A stretch of 64,000 nucleotides of DNA from JAAOIF01 sp965206195 (lineage in GTDB: Bacteria; Pseudomonadota; Gammaproteobacteria; PS1; Pseudothioglobaceae). The stretch lies in NCBI GenBank assembly GCA_965206195.1, contig CBDBIZ010000011.1, forward strand, positions 1,426,001-1,490,000, given 5' to 3'. A program made the translations under genes and the position numbers. Below are positions 1 to 8,957 of the stretch, piece after piece; positions within the stretch are counted from its first letter, which is position 1; each line of letters opens with the position of its first letter. The notes under the pieces are model-generated. The model made no database searches and was not told where the DNA came from. It saw nothing but the letters and a program-made list of their open reading frames with translations.

Positions 1-98
1 CGTTTATCACCTCTTAAATACTTGATAAAGCCCTTGTAATTTTATAACACCCCTATGTTGGTTGCTTTGACTGACACTTTTTAGCTATTGAAAACTTC

Positions 99-1361
99 AT
101 GAAACTATCTGAACTTAAACGCTCAAGTCCTGAGCAATTATTAGAATTGGCACAATCTTTAGGCATTGAAAATATTTCTCGCGCCAAAAAACAAACCCTT
201 ATTTTTTCGATTTTAAAAGCCAAAGCCACTAGCAATGAAGAAGTATTAGGTGATGGTGTGCTGGATATATTGCAAGAAGGCTACGGTTTTTTAAGGTCTG
301 CTGATGACTCTTATGTTTCTGGACCTGATGATATTTATGTTTCACCCAATCAAATTAGACGTTTTAATCTTAGTACGGGTGATTTGGTAACTGGTAAGAT
401 TCGCGCCCCTAAAAAAAGCGAAAAGTATTTTGCCTTAATCAAAGTTGACGAAGTGAATGGCGAAGACTCAGATAATGTCAGAAGTAGAATTCCTTTTGCC
501 TCACTCACACCACTACATCCGAATGAGCGTATCACTTTGGAAATTGGCAATGGCGGCACAGAGGACATTACCGCTAGAGTAATCGACTTGGTGGCACCAT
601 TTGGCAAAGGACAACGCGGATTATTGGTCGCACCACCAAAAGCTGGTAAAACCATGATTATGCAAAATATTGCTGCTTCAATCGCGCGTAATCACGTTGA
701 ATGCGAATTGATTGTATTGTTGATTGACGAGCGTCCTGAAGAAGTAACAGAAATGGAGCGTACAGTGCGTGGTGAAGTGATTGCCAGCACTTTTGATGAG
801 CCAGCAAAACGTCATGTTCAAGTGGCTGAAATGGTGATTGCGAAAGCAAAAAGACGCGCAGAACAAGGTAAAGACGTGGTGATTTTACTGGATTCAATTA
901 CCCGTCTTGCACGTGCTTATAATACCGTTGCACCTTCGTCTGGCAAGGTTCTCACTGGTGGTGTTGATGCCAATGCTTTGCAACGGCCAAAACGCTTTTT
1001 TGGTGCGGCTAGAAACATTGAAAATGGTGGCAGTGTGACCATTATTGCTACTGCTTTGGTGGATACTGGCTCGAAGATGGACGAGGTAATTTATCAAGAA
1101 TTTAAAGGCACAGGCAATATGGAGCTGCATCTTGAACGCCGACTGAGTGAGAAGCGTATTTTCCCAGCTATTAATATTAATGCCTCAGGTACGCGTCGTG
1201 AAGAACTAATTACCAGCAATATGGAATTACAAAAAATGTGGATTTTACGTAAAATTCTACATCCGATGGATACGGTTGAAGCAGCAGAATTTTTAATTGA
1301 TCGCCTTAAACTTAGCAAAACCAATAATGATTTTTTTGCCTCCATGTCGCAAAAGAAATAA
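99..1361 (+). CDS. rho: Transcription termination factor Rho
   Basis: Hexameric RNA-dependent ATPase that terminates transcription at Rho-dependent sites in the cytoplasm. The 420-residue product matches the usual length of about 419. An N-terminal helical and cold-shock-like RNA-binding domain (about residues 1-130, including the GYGFLR RNP-like motif) is followed by the RecA-type motor with Walker A APPKAGKTMI near residue 180, Walker B VILLDSITRLARAY near 265-278 and the Q-loop/R-loop region LTGGVDANALQRPKRFFGAARN cut here to its ends LTGG and GAARN. The gene stands alone on its strand, 93 bases ahead of lptF. Identification is secure. Confidence 0.98.
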   Translation: MKLSELKRSSPEQLLELAQSLGIENISRAKKQTLIFSILKAKATSNEEVLGDGVLDILQEGYGFLRSADDSYVSGPDDIYVSPNQIRRFNLSTGDLVTGKIRAPKKSEKYFALIKVDEVNGEDSDNVRSRIPFASLTPLHPNERITLEIGNGGTEDITARVIDLVAPFGKGQRGLLVAPPKAGKTMIMQNIAASIARNHVECELIVLLIDERPEEVTEMERTVRGEVIASTFDEPAKRHVQVAEMVIAKAKRRAEQGKDVVILLDSITRLARAYNTVAPSSGKVLTGGVDANALQRPKRFFGAARNIENGGSVTIIATALVDTGSKMDEVIYQEFKGTGNMELHLERRLSEKRIFPAININASGTRREELITSNMELQKMWILRKILHPMDTVEAAEFLIDRLKLSKTNNDFFASMSQKK

Positions 1362-1454
1362 AGCTATCAAGAGTTTTTTAAAGATATGCTTTAGTTTATA
1401 CTGATACCTCTACCTTCTAGTGGGCGTTAAAAGCGTTAAGAGAATATTAGGATT

Positions 1455-2636
1455 ATGATGCAGCTAAAAGCTGTCTTTAAGCAAATCTTTGAATCTATCA
1501 ATAGTATTATTGCTAGATATTTAATGCGTCACGTATTGATATTGTTGATTGTGGTTTTTCTGGTGATTGGTTTAATTATCTTTGGCAATCAATTGGTGTT
1601 GGTGGTCAAAGAAAGTCTAAAACAGGGTATTGCCGTTGCTGAGCTATTTCCATTGATTAGTTTTAAGATGATTAGAGATATACCTTTAATCTTATCTCTG
1701 TCGTTATTTTTGGCTATTATTCTGGCATTGAGTAAGCTGTATCAAGGCTCTGAGGTAATTGTCATGAATGCTATGGGGATTGGCGATAAGCACTTTATGT
1801 TAATGATTCAGCCAGTTGTCATGAGTGTGTTTTTGTTGGTTTTGTTTTTAACCACTGTTGTAGTGCCTTGGTCTAAGGAGCAAAGAGATTTGATTATGGA
1901 TCGTAGTGAAAATGCCTCGCAATTTTCATTCATCAAGCAAGGAGAATTTCAATCTTTTAAAGAGGGTGATATTGTTTTTTACACCTCTAAAGTTAAAGAC
2001 ACTAACAAAGCAGACGAGCAAGAAATGGAAGCCATTTTTATCTATACATTAATTAATGATAAACCTATTATCACGCTGGCCAAGCAAGCGCAAAAATACA
2101 CTGATTCAATTACCAAGAGTGTGTATTTACGTCTGAAAGATGGTAGGCGCTACCATGGTTTTCCTAGCGATGAAAACAAAAAAATATTAAATTTTGATGT
2201 CTACGATTTGCAAATTATTGATGGCGAAAAACAGCAATTTACCAGCACTTATAACAAAATCGAAGGGCGTTCTACATTTGATTTATTGCGCTCAGACGGG
2301 TTGAATGAAACAGCAGAATTACAATGGCGTTTTTCACAGCCACTGAGTGTTTTAATTTTGTCTGTATTAGGAGTCTTGCTCGGAAAAACCTCTCCTAGAG
2401 GCGGCAAGAATTTAGGTATGTTGATTGGTGTAACAATATTTATTTTATATAATAATCTATTGTTAATTGCTAAATCCAGCCTTGAAGATGGCAACCTTTT
2501 CGCGATTGTCGGGTTATGGTCGGTGCATTTATTTGTGATTTTACTGGTGTTTGTTTTGTATGCTTATCGGCATGGGAAATTAGTCAAGCTGTTGGCTTTT
2601 TTAAGTAGTTTACTGCCAAAGCGTGTAAAATATTAA
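1455..2636 (+). CDS. lptF: LPS export ABC transporter permease LptF
   Basis: Inner-membrane permease of the LptB2FG transporter that extracts lipopolysaccharide and passes it to LptC. The 393-residue protein has the YjgP/YjgQ layout: hydrophobic segments near residues 25-47, 65-85 and 100-125, a periplasmic beta-jellyroll of about 150 residues, then three more membrane segments near 295-385. The conserved cytoplasmic-edge stretch around SEVIVMNAMGIG fits the family. LptF is preferred over LptG because of the overall N-terminal sequence, but the two are paralogues and the partner is not in the window. A second ATG lies one codon after the chosen start. The gene links functionally to lptD at 10689-12881. 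Confidence 0.88.
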   Translation: MMQLKAVFKQIFESINSIIARYLMRHVLILLIVVFLVIGLIIFGNQLVLVVKESLKQGIAVAELFPLISFKMIRDIPLILSLSLFLAIILALSKLYQGSEVIVMNAMGIGDKHFMLMIQPVVMSVFLLVLFLTTVVVPWSKEQRDLIMDRSENASQFSFIKQGEFQSFKEGDIVFYTSKVKDTNKADEQEMEAIFIYTLINDKPIITLAKQAQKYTDSITKSVYLRLKDGRRYHGFPSDENKKILNFDVYDLQIIDGEKQQFTSTYNKIEGRSTFDLLRSDGLNETAELQWRFSQPLSVLILSVLGVLLGKTSPRGGKNLGMLIGVTIFILYNNLLLIAKSSLEDGNLFAIVGLWSVHLFVILLVFVLYAYRHGKLVKLLAFLSSLLPKRVKY

Positions 2637-2671
2637 CCTTATGCTAACAGCAGTAAATTACTTTCAGACTC

Positions 2672-3067
2672 ATGCCAAGCAAGCCAAGTAAAGCATTAAA
2701 AATTTTTGATAATCCCAATCCTGAGCGTGATTTTATCATTCAAATTGAGATGCCAGAATTTACTTGTTTGTGCCCCAAAACAGGCCAACCAGATTTTGCG
2801 ACCTTGTATTTAGAATATATTGCTGATCAATCTTGTGTTGAGCTGAAATCCTTGAAAATGTATATTTGGTCGTTTCGTGATGAAGGTACTTTTCATGAAG
2901 CAGTGACTAATGAAATTTTAAACGATTTAGTGTCAGCCATCAATCCGCGTTTTATGCGTCTAAAGGCGATTTTCAATGTTCGTGGCGGTGTGTATACCAC
3001 GATTATTGCCGAACATCAGCAACCAAGCTGGACGGTAAAACCCACAGTCAATTTAGCACATCTATAA
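2672..3067 (+). CDS. queF: NADPH-dependent 7-cyano-7-deazaguanine reductase QueF (short form)
   Basis: Reduces preQ0 to preQ1 in queuosine tRNA modification. The 131-residue protein is the short, unimodular type (Bacillus-like) and not the long E. coli type of about 280 residues. The catalytic cysteine is Cys34 in CLCPKTGQPDF and the proton-donor aspartate is Asp41, seven residues on as in the characterised enzyme. The substrate/NADPH-binding motif ELKSLKMYIWSFRDEGTFHE is present in full. The gene sits between lptF and pcnB, 12 bases before pcnB, probably co-transcribed. No other queuosine gene is in the window. Confidence 0.96.
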   Translation: MPSKPSKALKIFDNPNPERDFIIQIEMPEFTCLCPKTGQPDFATLYLEYIADQSCVELKSLKMYIWSFRDEGTFHEAVTNEILNDLVSAINPRFMRLKAIFNVRGGVYTTIIAEHQQPSWTVKPTVNLAHL

Positions 3068-3079
3068 AATGCCAACTCT

Positions 3080-4219
3080 ATGAATCCTGTTCGTAAAAAT
3101 GCTGAATTTGACAAAAAATTACTAGATAAAAATGCCGTTAAAGTGGTTAATACCATTCATAAAGCAGGCTTTGAGGTTTATTTGGTGGGTGGTTGTGTTA
3201 GGGACTTATTGCTTGGGCTTGAACCAAAAGATTTTGACATTGCTACCAGTGCTAAGCCCAAACAAGTACATCAGCTTTTTAAGCGTTCACGCTTAATTGG
3301 ACGGCGCTTTCGCTTGGTACATGTGATGTTTGGGCGGCAAAAATTCATTGAAGTGGCGACATTCCGTTCTGGACGAGTGCAAACGAGAAAGACTGGTGTT
3401 ATTGTGCGAGATAATTGTTACGGCACACTACAAGAGGATGTGATGCGCCGTGATTTTAATATCAATGCGTTATATTATGACATTCACAAACATGAAGTGC
3501 TTGATTATGTAGGTGGATTAAAAGACATTAGTAATCAAGAAATTCACATGATTGGCAATGCCAAAACGCGTTTTGAGCAAGACCCAGTGCGTATGATTAG
3601 AGCGGTGCGTTTTCAATTAAAGCTTGGTGCCAAACTGAGTACGGAAATTAAACAGTGTTTATTTGATCAAGCACCGTTACTGAGCAATATTTCTCCAGCC
3701 AGACTGTATGAAGAATGTATTAAGTTATTTCATAATGAATATGGATTTGAAGTCTATCAACAACTGGAAAAATACGGGCTTTTGACACATTTATTTAAAC
3801 AAACCCATTATAATGACTTTATTAAAAAAGCCTTGTTAAACACCTCAGCACGCATCAAGCAAGATAAACCTGTAACGCCTGTTTTTTTGTTTGCAGTATT
3901 TTTATGGCAGGCACAAAATGCGCGTTTTAAACTCATTAAAAAACAGCAAAAATCTTTTTATTTGGCAATGAATCAAGCCTCTGAAGAGGTGATTATCGAG
4001 CAAATTAAGCAAGTTTCACTACCAAAATGGCTAACTGTTAAGATGAGAGATATTTGGATAATGCAAACTAAATTAGAAACAAAACAACCCAAAAAAATTG
4101 ATGAACTGTTAAAAGCTAAGCATTTTAGAATAGCGTATGATTTTTTACTATTGCGCTCACAAAGCATCGACCCAGAATTAAAAGCAGTAGCTGATTTTTG
4201 GGCCAAAGCGCAGCAATGA
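3080..4219 (+). CDS. pcnB: Poly(A) polymerase I
   Basis: Template-independent polymerase that adds 3' poly(A) tails to RNA and so promotes degradation. At 379 residues it is shorter than E. coli PcnB (about 465), lacking part of the basic C-terminal extension. The nucleotidyltransferase signature GGCVRDLLLGLEPKDFDIAT lies at about residues 37-56 with the metal-binding Asp pair in DFD, followed by RRDFNINALYYD and the RNA-binding helical region. The motif DNCYGTLQEDVMRRD favours PcnB over tRNA CCA-transferase. Its stop codon overlaps the start of the next gene (ATGA). Confidence 0.93.
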   Translation: MNPVRKNAEFDKKLLDKNAVKVVNTIHKAGFEVYLVGGCVRDLLLGLEPKDFDIATSAKPKQVHQLFKRSRLIGRRFRLVHVMFGRQKFIEVATFRSGRVQTRKTGVIVRDNCYGTLQEDVMRRDFNINALYYDIHKHEVLDYVGGLKDISNQEIHMIGNAKTRFEQDPVRMIRAVRFQLKLGAKLSTEIKQCLFDQAPLLSNISPARLYEECIKLFHNEYGFEVYQQLEKYGLLTHLFKQTHYNDFIKKALLNTSARIKQDKPVTPVFLFAVFLWQAQNARFKLIKKQQKSFYLAMNQASEEVIIEQIKQVSLPKWLTVKMRDIWIMQTKLETKQPKKIDELLKAKHFRIAYDFLLLRSQSIDPELKAVADFWAKAQQ

Positions 4220-5055
4220 CAAAATCTATTCTTATTACTGGTTGCTCTAGTGGTATAGGACTGTGTTTGGCAAAAGGTTTAACAGCCCAAGGCTATCAAA
4301 TATTAACAAGCGCTAGAAACCCTAAAGATGTTATTAAGTTAAACGAACAGGGCTTTGAAGCCTTACAATTAGATTTAACGTCTTCAGAGTCGATTAATAA
4401 TGCTGCTAGCATAGTTTTGGCAAAAACTCACGGTAAATTATATGGTTTAATTCATAATGGTGCTTATGGGCAAGTGGGGGCATTGGAGGATATTTCACGC
4501 CAAGCTTTAGAGGCGCAGTTCCAAGTTAATGTTTTTGGTTGGCACGAGTTAACCAATTTACTTCTACCCAGTATGAAACGCTGTAATAAAGGACGAATTA
4601 TTTATTTAAGCTCGGTATTAGGCTTTGTGGCAATGCCACTTCGAGGGGCGTATAATGCTTCTAAATTTGCCATAGAGGGTTTGGTTAATACCCTTAGGTT
4701 GGAGTTGGCAAATACCAATATCCAATTGTCATTAATTCAGCCAGGACCAATCGAATCAGAATTTAGAATGAATGCTTATAAAGCTTTTATTAAGCATGTT
4801 GATATGAGTCACAGCGATTATCAACAAAATTATCAGGCAATGATGGTGCGTTTGCAATCTGATGAGTTAGCAGATTTTACCTTACCTGCACAAGCGGTGC
4901 TAAAATGTTGCAAACATGCACTTGGTGCAAAGCGGGCAAAAATTCATTATCGAATAACATTTCCAGCTAAATTATTTGCTGTGTTGATTCGAATATTACC
5001 CACCAGATTGATGGATAAAATATTAAATAAAGCCGGCAGCGGCGGGAAAAGGTGA
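4216..5055 (+). CDS. Short-chain dehydrogenase/reductase (classical SDR)
   Basis: NAD(P)-dependent oxidoreductase of the classical SDR family; the substrate is not predictable. The start is placed at 4216, where ATG overlaps the pcnB TGA stop by four bases, in preference to an upstream in-frame ATG at 4198 that would lie inside pcnB. From this start the protein has 279 residues. The cofactor-binding motif ITGCSSGIG is at the N-terminus, NGAYG stands at the usual NNAG position, the active-site YNASK motif is near residue 155, and IQPGPIES follows. The C-terminal hydrophobic stretch ending in MDKILNK resembles SDRs that associate with membranes. Translational coupling to pcnB is likely. Confidence 0.9.
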   Translation: MTKSILITGCSSGIGLCLAKGLTAQGYQILTSARNPKDVIKLNEQGFEALQLDLTSSESINNAASIVLAKTHGKLYGLIHNGAYGQVGALEDISRQALEAQFQVNVFGWHELTNLLLPSMKRCNKGRIIYLSSVLGFVAMPLRGAYNASKFAIEGLVNTLRLELANTNIQLSLIQPGPIESEFRMNAYKAFIKHVDMSHSDYQQNYQAMMVRLQSDELADFTLPAQAVLKCCKHALGAKRAKIHYRITFPAKLFAVLIRILPTRLMDKILNKAGSGGKR

Positions 5056-5059
5056 GAAT

Positions 5060-5284
5060 ATGAGTAAAAAATTTGATTTTAATAAAGGCCTGTCAGAGTT
5101 AGAAAACATTGTAAAAATCATGGAAGCCGGTGATTTAAGTTTGGAGGATTCACTCAAATATTTTGAACAAGGCGTTGAATTGACCAGACAATGCCAAAAC
5201 GCACTAAGTACAGCAGAGCAAAAAATTTCGATGTTGAGTGCTGATGATGACTACACACAGGAAAAACCTCTAAATACAATTTAA
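5060..5284 (+). CDS. xseB: Exodeoxyribonuclease VII small subunit
   Basis: Small helical subunit that binds XseA to form exonuclease VII, which degrades single-stranded DNA. The 74-residue length and the stretch SELENIVKIMEAGDLSLED followed by YFEQGVELTRQCQ match the family closely. It starts four bases after the SDR gene and is 15 bases before ispA; xseB-ispA adjacency is widespread in gammaproteobacteria. The large subunit gene xseA is not in the window. Confidence 0.96.
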   Translation: MSKKFDFNKGLSELENIVKIMEAGDLSLEDSLKYFEQGVELTRQCQNALSTAEQKISMLSADDDYTQEKPLNTI

Positions 5285-5299
5285 GTGCTTTAATAGTTT

Positions 5300-6151
5300 A
5301 TGAGTTCTAACGACTATATAAAACGCACCAACCAATATTTAGCGACTTGTTTGCCGAATCAAGGTAGTTTGTTTGAGGCAATGCGTTATAGTGTTTTGTC
5401 TGGAGGTAAGCGTTTTCGTCCAATACTAACTTATACTGTGGCAAATACCTTTGGTGCGGATTTGACTCTAGTAGATTCCAGTGCCTGTGCGGTTGAATTG
5501 ATTCACGCTTATTCCTTAATTCATGATGACCTGCCAGCTATGGATGATGATGATATTCGGCATAATCAGTCAAGTTGCCATAAGCGTTTTGGTGAGGCTC
5601 AGGCTATTTTAGTAGGAGATGGCTTACAGGCTTTGGCATTTGAAGTGTTAGCTAGTGATGAGCAGCTATCAGCACAGTTGCGTATTGTGTTATTGCAAGC
5701 CTTAACTAGCGCTGCATTTGAGATGGCAGAAGGGCAATCAATTGATCTTTTTGTGGTGTCAAAAGCCATTAGTTTAGCTACATTAAAGAACATGTACCAA
5801 AAAAAGACCGGTGCATTGCTTAGTTGCGCAGCTAAACTTGGTGCCTTGGTTGCTAATGTAGCTACTAAAGATATGCAAATACTTGAGAGTTTTGCACAAG
5901 ATATTGGTCTGGCTTATCAAATCCAAGATGATGTTTTGGATGTTTTAACCCCTGAGGCATTATTGGGTAAAAAACAAAATTCAGATATTGACAAAGACAA
6001 GCCAACTTATCCCAGCTTGTTGGGATTAAATAAAGCAACAAACGCTTACCAAACTCTGTATAACAAGGCTTTGAACAGTGTAGATCAACTTAGTGTGGAT
6101 AGTGAAAAATTGCGCCAGTTGGTGGAAAAATTGCGCTTGAGGCGATTTTAA
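5300..6151 (+). CDS. ispA: Farnesyl diphosphate synthase (polyprenyl synthetase)
   Basis: Condenses IPP with DMAPP and GPP to make farnesyl diphosphate for quinone and undecaprenyl synthesis. The 283-residue protein has both aspartate-rich motifs: the first as DDLPAMDDDD near residue 83-92 and the second as QIQDDVLDVL near residue 210, plus GGKRFRP at the N-terminal side. It follows xseB in the usual order; dxs, often next, is absent here. Its TAA stop overlaps the stop codon of the convergent gene fabH by four bases. The C-terminus (ending LRRF) is slightly shorter than E. coli IspA (299 residues) but the catalytic core is complete. Confidence 0.95.
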   Translation: MSSNDYIKRTNQYLATCLPNQGSLFEAMRYSVLSGGKRFRPILTYTVANTFGADLTLVDSSACAVELIHAYSLIHDDLPAMDDDDIRHNQSSCHKRFGEAQAILVGDGLQALAFEVLASDEQLSAQLRIVLLQALTSAAFEMAEGQSIDLFVVSKAISLATLKNMYQKKTGALLSCAAKLGALVANVATKDMQILESFAQDIGLAYQIQDDVLDVLTPEALLGKKQNSDIDKDKPTYPSLLGLNKATNAYQTLYNKALNSVDQLSVDSEKLRQLVEKLRLRRF

Positions 6152-7092
6152 AATGTTAATAAAACACTGCCCCAACTAAAGCCAGCCCCAATGCCTTCAA
6201 ATAACAAAGTTTGACCCTTTTGAATGCGTCCATCGCGCACAGCTACGTCAAGTGCCAGCGGAATAGAAGCAGCAGAAGTATTACCGTGTTTATCTAGGGT
6301 GACAATCACTTTATCCATTGGTGCATTGATACGTTTGGCAATCGCGGTAATAATGCGAATATTGGCCTGATGAAGTACCAGCCAGTTAAGCTCTGCTACG
6401 CTAATATTACAAGCATTAAGTGTTTCTTCGGCTAGGGCTGATAAGTGACTCACAGCAATTTTAAATACTTCATTACCAGCCATAGTGATAAATCCAGTTT
6501 CGTTAATGTAGTTATTATTTACTTGTAGTGAGGATAAGTAGCGACCATCACTGAATAATTTAGCATGCAAAATGCCAGTCTCTTCGCTACCACTGAGTAT
6601 AACTGCACCAGCGCCATCACCAAACAAAATAGCGGTTGAACGGTCTTGCCAATTAACAATTCTTGACAATGTTTCACTACCGACCACCAGCACTTTGTTG
6701 GCAGCACCAGTTTTAATGTATTGTTCTGCGGTGTTGAGTGCAAAAATAAACCCTGCACAAACCGATTGTAAATCAAATGCTGGGCAAGAAGCACCAATGG
6801 CAGTTTGTAACAAAGTTGCAGTTGCGGGAAATATTTTATCAGGTGTGGTGGTTGCAAGGATGATTAAATCTAGCTCAATTGCATCAATTCCTGCCATTTC
6901 TAAAGCATTATTGGTGGCAATTTTAGCCAAATCGCAGGTAGATTCGTCACTTACCTTGTGTCTTTGTTTAATGCCTGTTCTAGTAGTAATCCACTCATCT
7001 GAAGTGTCAATCACTTGAGATAAGTCCTCATTGGTGACAATATTGGGCGGCAAACAAGAGCCGGTACCGATAATTCTTGCAAATTTATTCAT
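6148..7092 (-). CDS. fabH: 3-oxoacyl-[ACP] synthase III (FabH)
   Basis: Starts fatty-acid synthesis by condensing acetyl-CoA with malonyl-ACP. The 314-residue protein matches E. coli FabH (317) with the catalytic cysteine in LQSVCAGF near residue 113, histidine in LHQANIRI near 242 and asparagine in HGNTSAAS near 272. It is last in the yceD-rpmF-plsX-fabH group and overlaps the plsX stop by eight bases, indicating translational coupling. Its own stop codon overlaps that of convergent ispA. Confidence 0.97.
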   Translation of the reverse strand: MNKFARIIGTGSCLPPNIVTNEDLSQVIDTSDEWITTRTGIKQRHKVSDESTCDLAKIATNNALEMAGIDAIELDLIILATTTPDKIFPATATLLQTAIGASCPAFDLQSVCAGFIFALNTAEQYIKTGAANKVLVVGSETLSRIVNWQDRSTAILFGDGAGAVILSGSEETGILHAKLFSDGRYLSSLQVNNNYINETGFITMAGNEVFKIAVSHLSALAEETLNACNISVAELNWLVLHQANIRIITAIAKRINAPMDKVIVTLDKHGNTSAASIPLALDVAVRDGRIQKGQTLLFEGIGAGFSWGSVLLTF

Positions 7093-8122
7093 TATTTGAT
7101 TGATTTTGTTGTTTTTTCAACTCTAATGATACTTGATATGCTATCTTTTCAGCAATTTTAGCATGCGCTTCAAGGTAGGCTTCTTTAATAGCCTGGAAGA
7201 ATGATTGAGTGTTTGCTCCACCATGGCTTTTAATCACAATCCCTCTAAGTCCTAACAAACTAGCCCCATTATACTGTCCAGGGTTAAGACTTAATTTAAA
7301 ATCTTTTAAAACTGGGGTTGCAATTAAAGCAATAATTTTGGTAAAAATGTTCTTATTAAAAGCTTGTTTGAGATAATATCCCATCATTTCGGCCACACCT
7401 TCGCTGGCTTTTAAGGCGATATTTCCCTCAAACCCATCACAAACTACTAAATCAACACTGCCTTTGTAAATATCATCGCCTTCAATAAAACCAATGTAAT
7501 TAAGCCCAGAGGTTTTTAGTAATTGTGCAGTTTCTTTGATTTTTTCATTACCTTTTATGTCTTCTTCGCCAATATTAAGTAGTCCAATAGCAGGGCTGGG
7601 GATATTTTCAGTATGCTGAATAGTGATTGAGCCCATGGTGGCAAATTTAGCCAATAATTCAGGCTTAGAGTCAACATTAGCACCTAAGTCTAACATGTGA
7701 GTATGACCTATTTTGGTTGGCATACGCCCCATAATTGCAGGACGCTCGATACCTCTGATGGTTTTTAAAACAAAGCGCGAAATTGCCACCAATGCACCAG
7801 TGTTACCAGCACTGACACAGGCGTTGACATCAAGATTTTTAACCAGATTGATGGCAATACGCATGGAGGAGTCTTTCTTCTTTCGCAGTGCAACAGCAGG
7901 TGATTCGCTCATTGTTACTACTTCGCTTGCATGGACAACCTCAAACCTAGATTCGACATTGTTTAAGCGATATTTATTTAATTGCGCTTGAATGCTTGGC
8001 TTGTCACCGACAAAAACCAAATACAAATCTTGAAATACATTTAAAGCCTGAATGCCAGCTTTGATGCTAACAGGTGCGCCGTAATCTCCGCCCGAGGCAT
8101 CAATTGATACCTTGATTAGCAT
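7085..8122 (-). CDS. plsX: Phosphate acyltransferase PlsX
   Basis: Peripheral membrane enzyme that converts acyl-ACP to acyl-phosphate for phospholipid synthesis. The 345-residue protein starts with the family hallmark SIDASGGDYGAP and contains ACVSAGNTGAL, MLDLGAN and VCDGFEGNIALK, all conserved in PlsX. It lies four bases downstream of rpmF and overlaps fabH, the conserved rpmF-plsX-fabH order that ties ribosome supply to lipid synthesis. Confidence 0.97.
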   Translation of the reverse strand: MLIKVSIDASGGDYGAPVSIKAGIQALNVFQDLYLVFVGDKPSIQAQLNKYRLNNVESRFEVVHASEVVTMSESPAVALRKKKDSSMRIAINLVKNLDVNACVSAGNTGALVAISRFVLKTIRGIERPAIMGRMPTKIGHTHMLDLGANVDSKPELLAKFATMGSITIQHTENIPSPAIGLLNIGEEDIKGNEKIKETAQLLKTSGLNYIGFIEGDDIYKGSVDLVVCDGFEGNIALKASEGVAEMMGYYLKQAFNKNIFTKIIALIATPVLKDFKLSLNPGQYNGASLLGLRGIVIKSHGGANTQSFFQAIKEAYLEAHAKIAEKIAYQVSLELKKQQNQSNNE

Positions 8123-8126
8123 GAAT

Positions 8127-8324
8127 TTAGGCGTCTATCTGTTCAATTTGTTCGACTTTATTGATGATTTTTTTACCACGATAATAACCATCAGCACTAA
8201 TGTGATGACGCAAATGAGTTTCACCAGTTTCTTGATCTTCAGATAGTGCTGGGCTTGTTAGTGCATTGTGTGAGCGACGCATTGCTCTTTTTGAGGGGGT
8301 TTTTCTACTTTTTTGTACAGCCAT
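8127..8324 (-). CDS. rpmF: 50S ribosomal protein L32
   Basis: Small basic protein of the large ribosomal subunit. It begins with the diagnostic MAVQKSRKTPSKRAMRRSHN and has 65 residues. It contains no cysteines, so it is the zinc-independent form. It sits between yceD and plsX, 11 bases after yceD, as in most gammaproteobacteria. Confidence 0.98.
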   Translation of the reverse strand: MAVQKSRKTPSKRAMRRSHNALTSPALSEDQETGETHLRHHISADGYYRGKKIINKVEQIEQIDA

Positions 8325-8335
8325 TTTTTAACTCC

Positions 8336-8836
8336 TTAGTTGTTTTTTAACTCTTTTAATATTGCAAAAGCGTTATCAGGCTTTTGTTTGTCTATTGTTT
8401 GTGTATCTTTATACGAAGTGCATTCATGCTCGTGCATGGGTATCATTGGAATGGACATTAATACTTCATCTGTTATAAATTCAATGGTAGAAAATTCTTC
8501 GCCAGCACCTAAAATTGCCTCAAAATCAATCTCTAAGTTATCACCTTGTTGTTCATTTTGTACGAACGCCAGCTTAAAATTAGGTTTCAGGTGAACATTA
8601 ACCTCGCCTAAACAACGTTGGCAAGTGAGTGCTAAATTTGAATCTATACTACCCTCAATACAAGGAATTTTGTTGTCTTTAAGGCTGAAATTTAACTCAA
8701 CTTTAAGTACTGTATTGTCATTATTGGTTAAATCACTAATCCTGGGAAAATCCCCCACTTGATAACTATGTGTGAAGATTAAGCCTTTAGTGGCAAATTT
8801 AAACAGTTTGATTTGTGCTGGCACGCCTTGTTTCAT
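8336..8836 (-). CDS. yceD: YceD-family (DUF177) 23S rRNA accumulation protein
   Basis: Member of the DUF177 family whose E. coli member is needed for 23S rRNA accumulation; the biochemical role is unclear. The 166-residue product carries the conserved CQRCLGEV motif near residue 90 and an acidic C-terminal half. It is the first gene of the rpmF-plsX-fabH group. The 121-base gap upstream (8837-8957) separates it from rlmB and probably holds the group's promoter, though no clear -35/-10 pair was seen. Confidence 0.9.
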   Translation of the reverse strand: MKQGVPAQIKLFKFATKGLIFTHSYQVGDFPRISDLTNNDNTVLKVELNFSLKDNKIPCIEGSIDSNLALTCQRCLGEVNVHLKPNFKLAFVQNEQQGDNLEIDFEAILGAGEEFSTIEFITDEVLMSIPMIPMHEHECTSYKDTQTIDKQKPDNAFAILKELKNN

Positions 8837-8957
8837 TAATACTTTAACCTTGTTAATACCTGATTAATACCATTAACACAATAAAAACTCGATGATTTTA
8901 CCAAGAAATCAGGCTTTTAGGTGTTAAGTTTTGTTATTTGTAATGATTTAGTCTTAT

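Noticed and set aside
22..48. TTGATA / TATAAC as rho promoter
   Set aside because: The spacing is only 15 bases and the -10 match is weak; not reliable enough to annotate.
1418..1440. GGGCGTTA before lptF as another attC R' box
   Set aside because: No matching R'' box or palindromic arms nearby.
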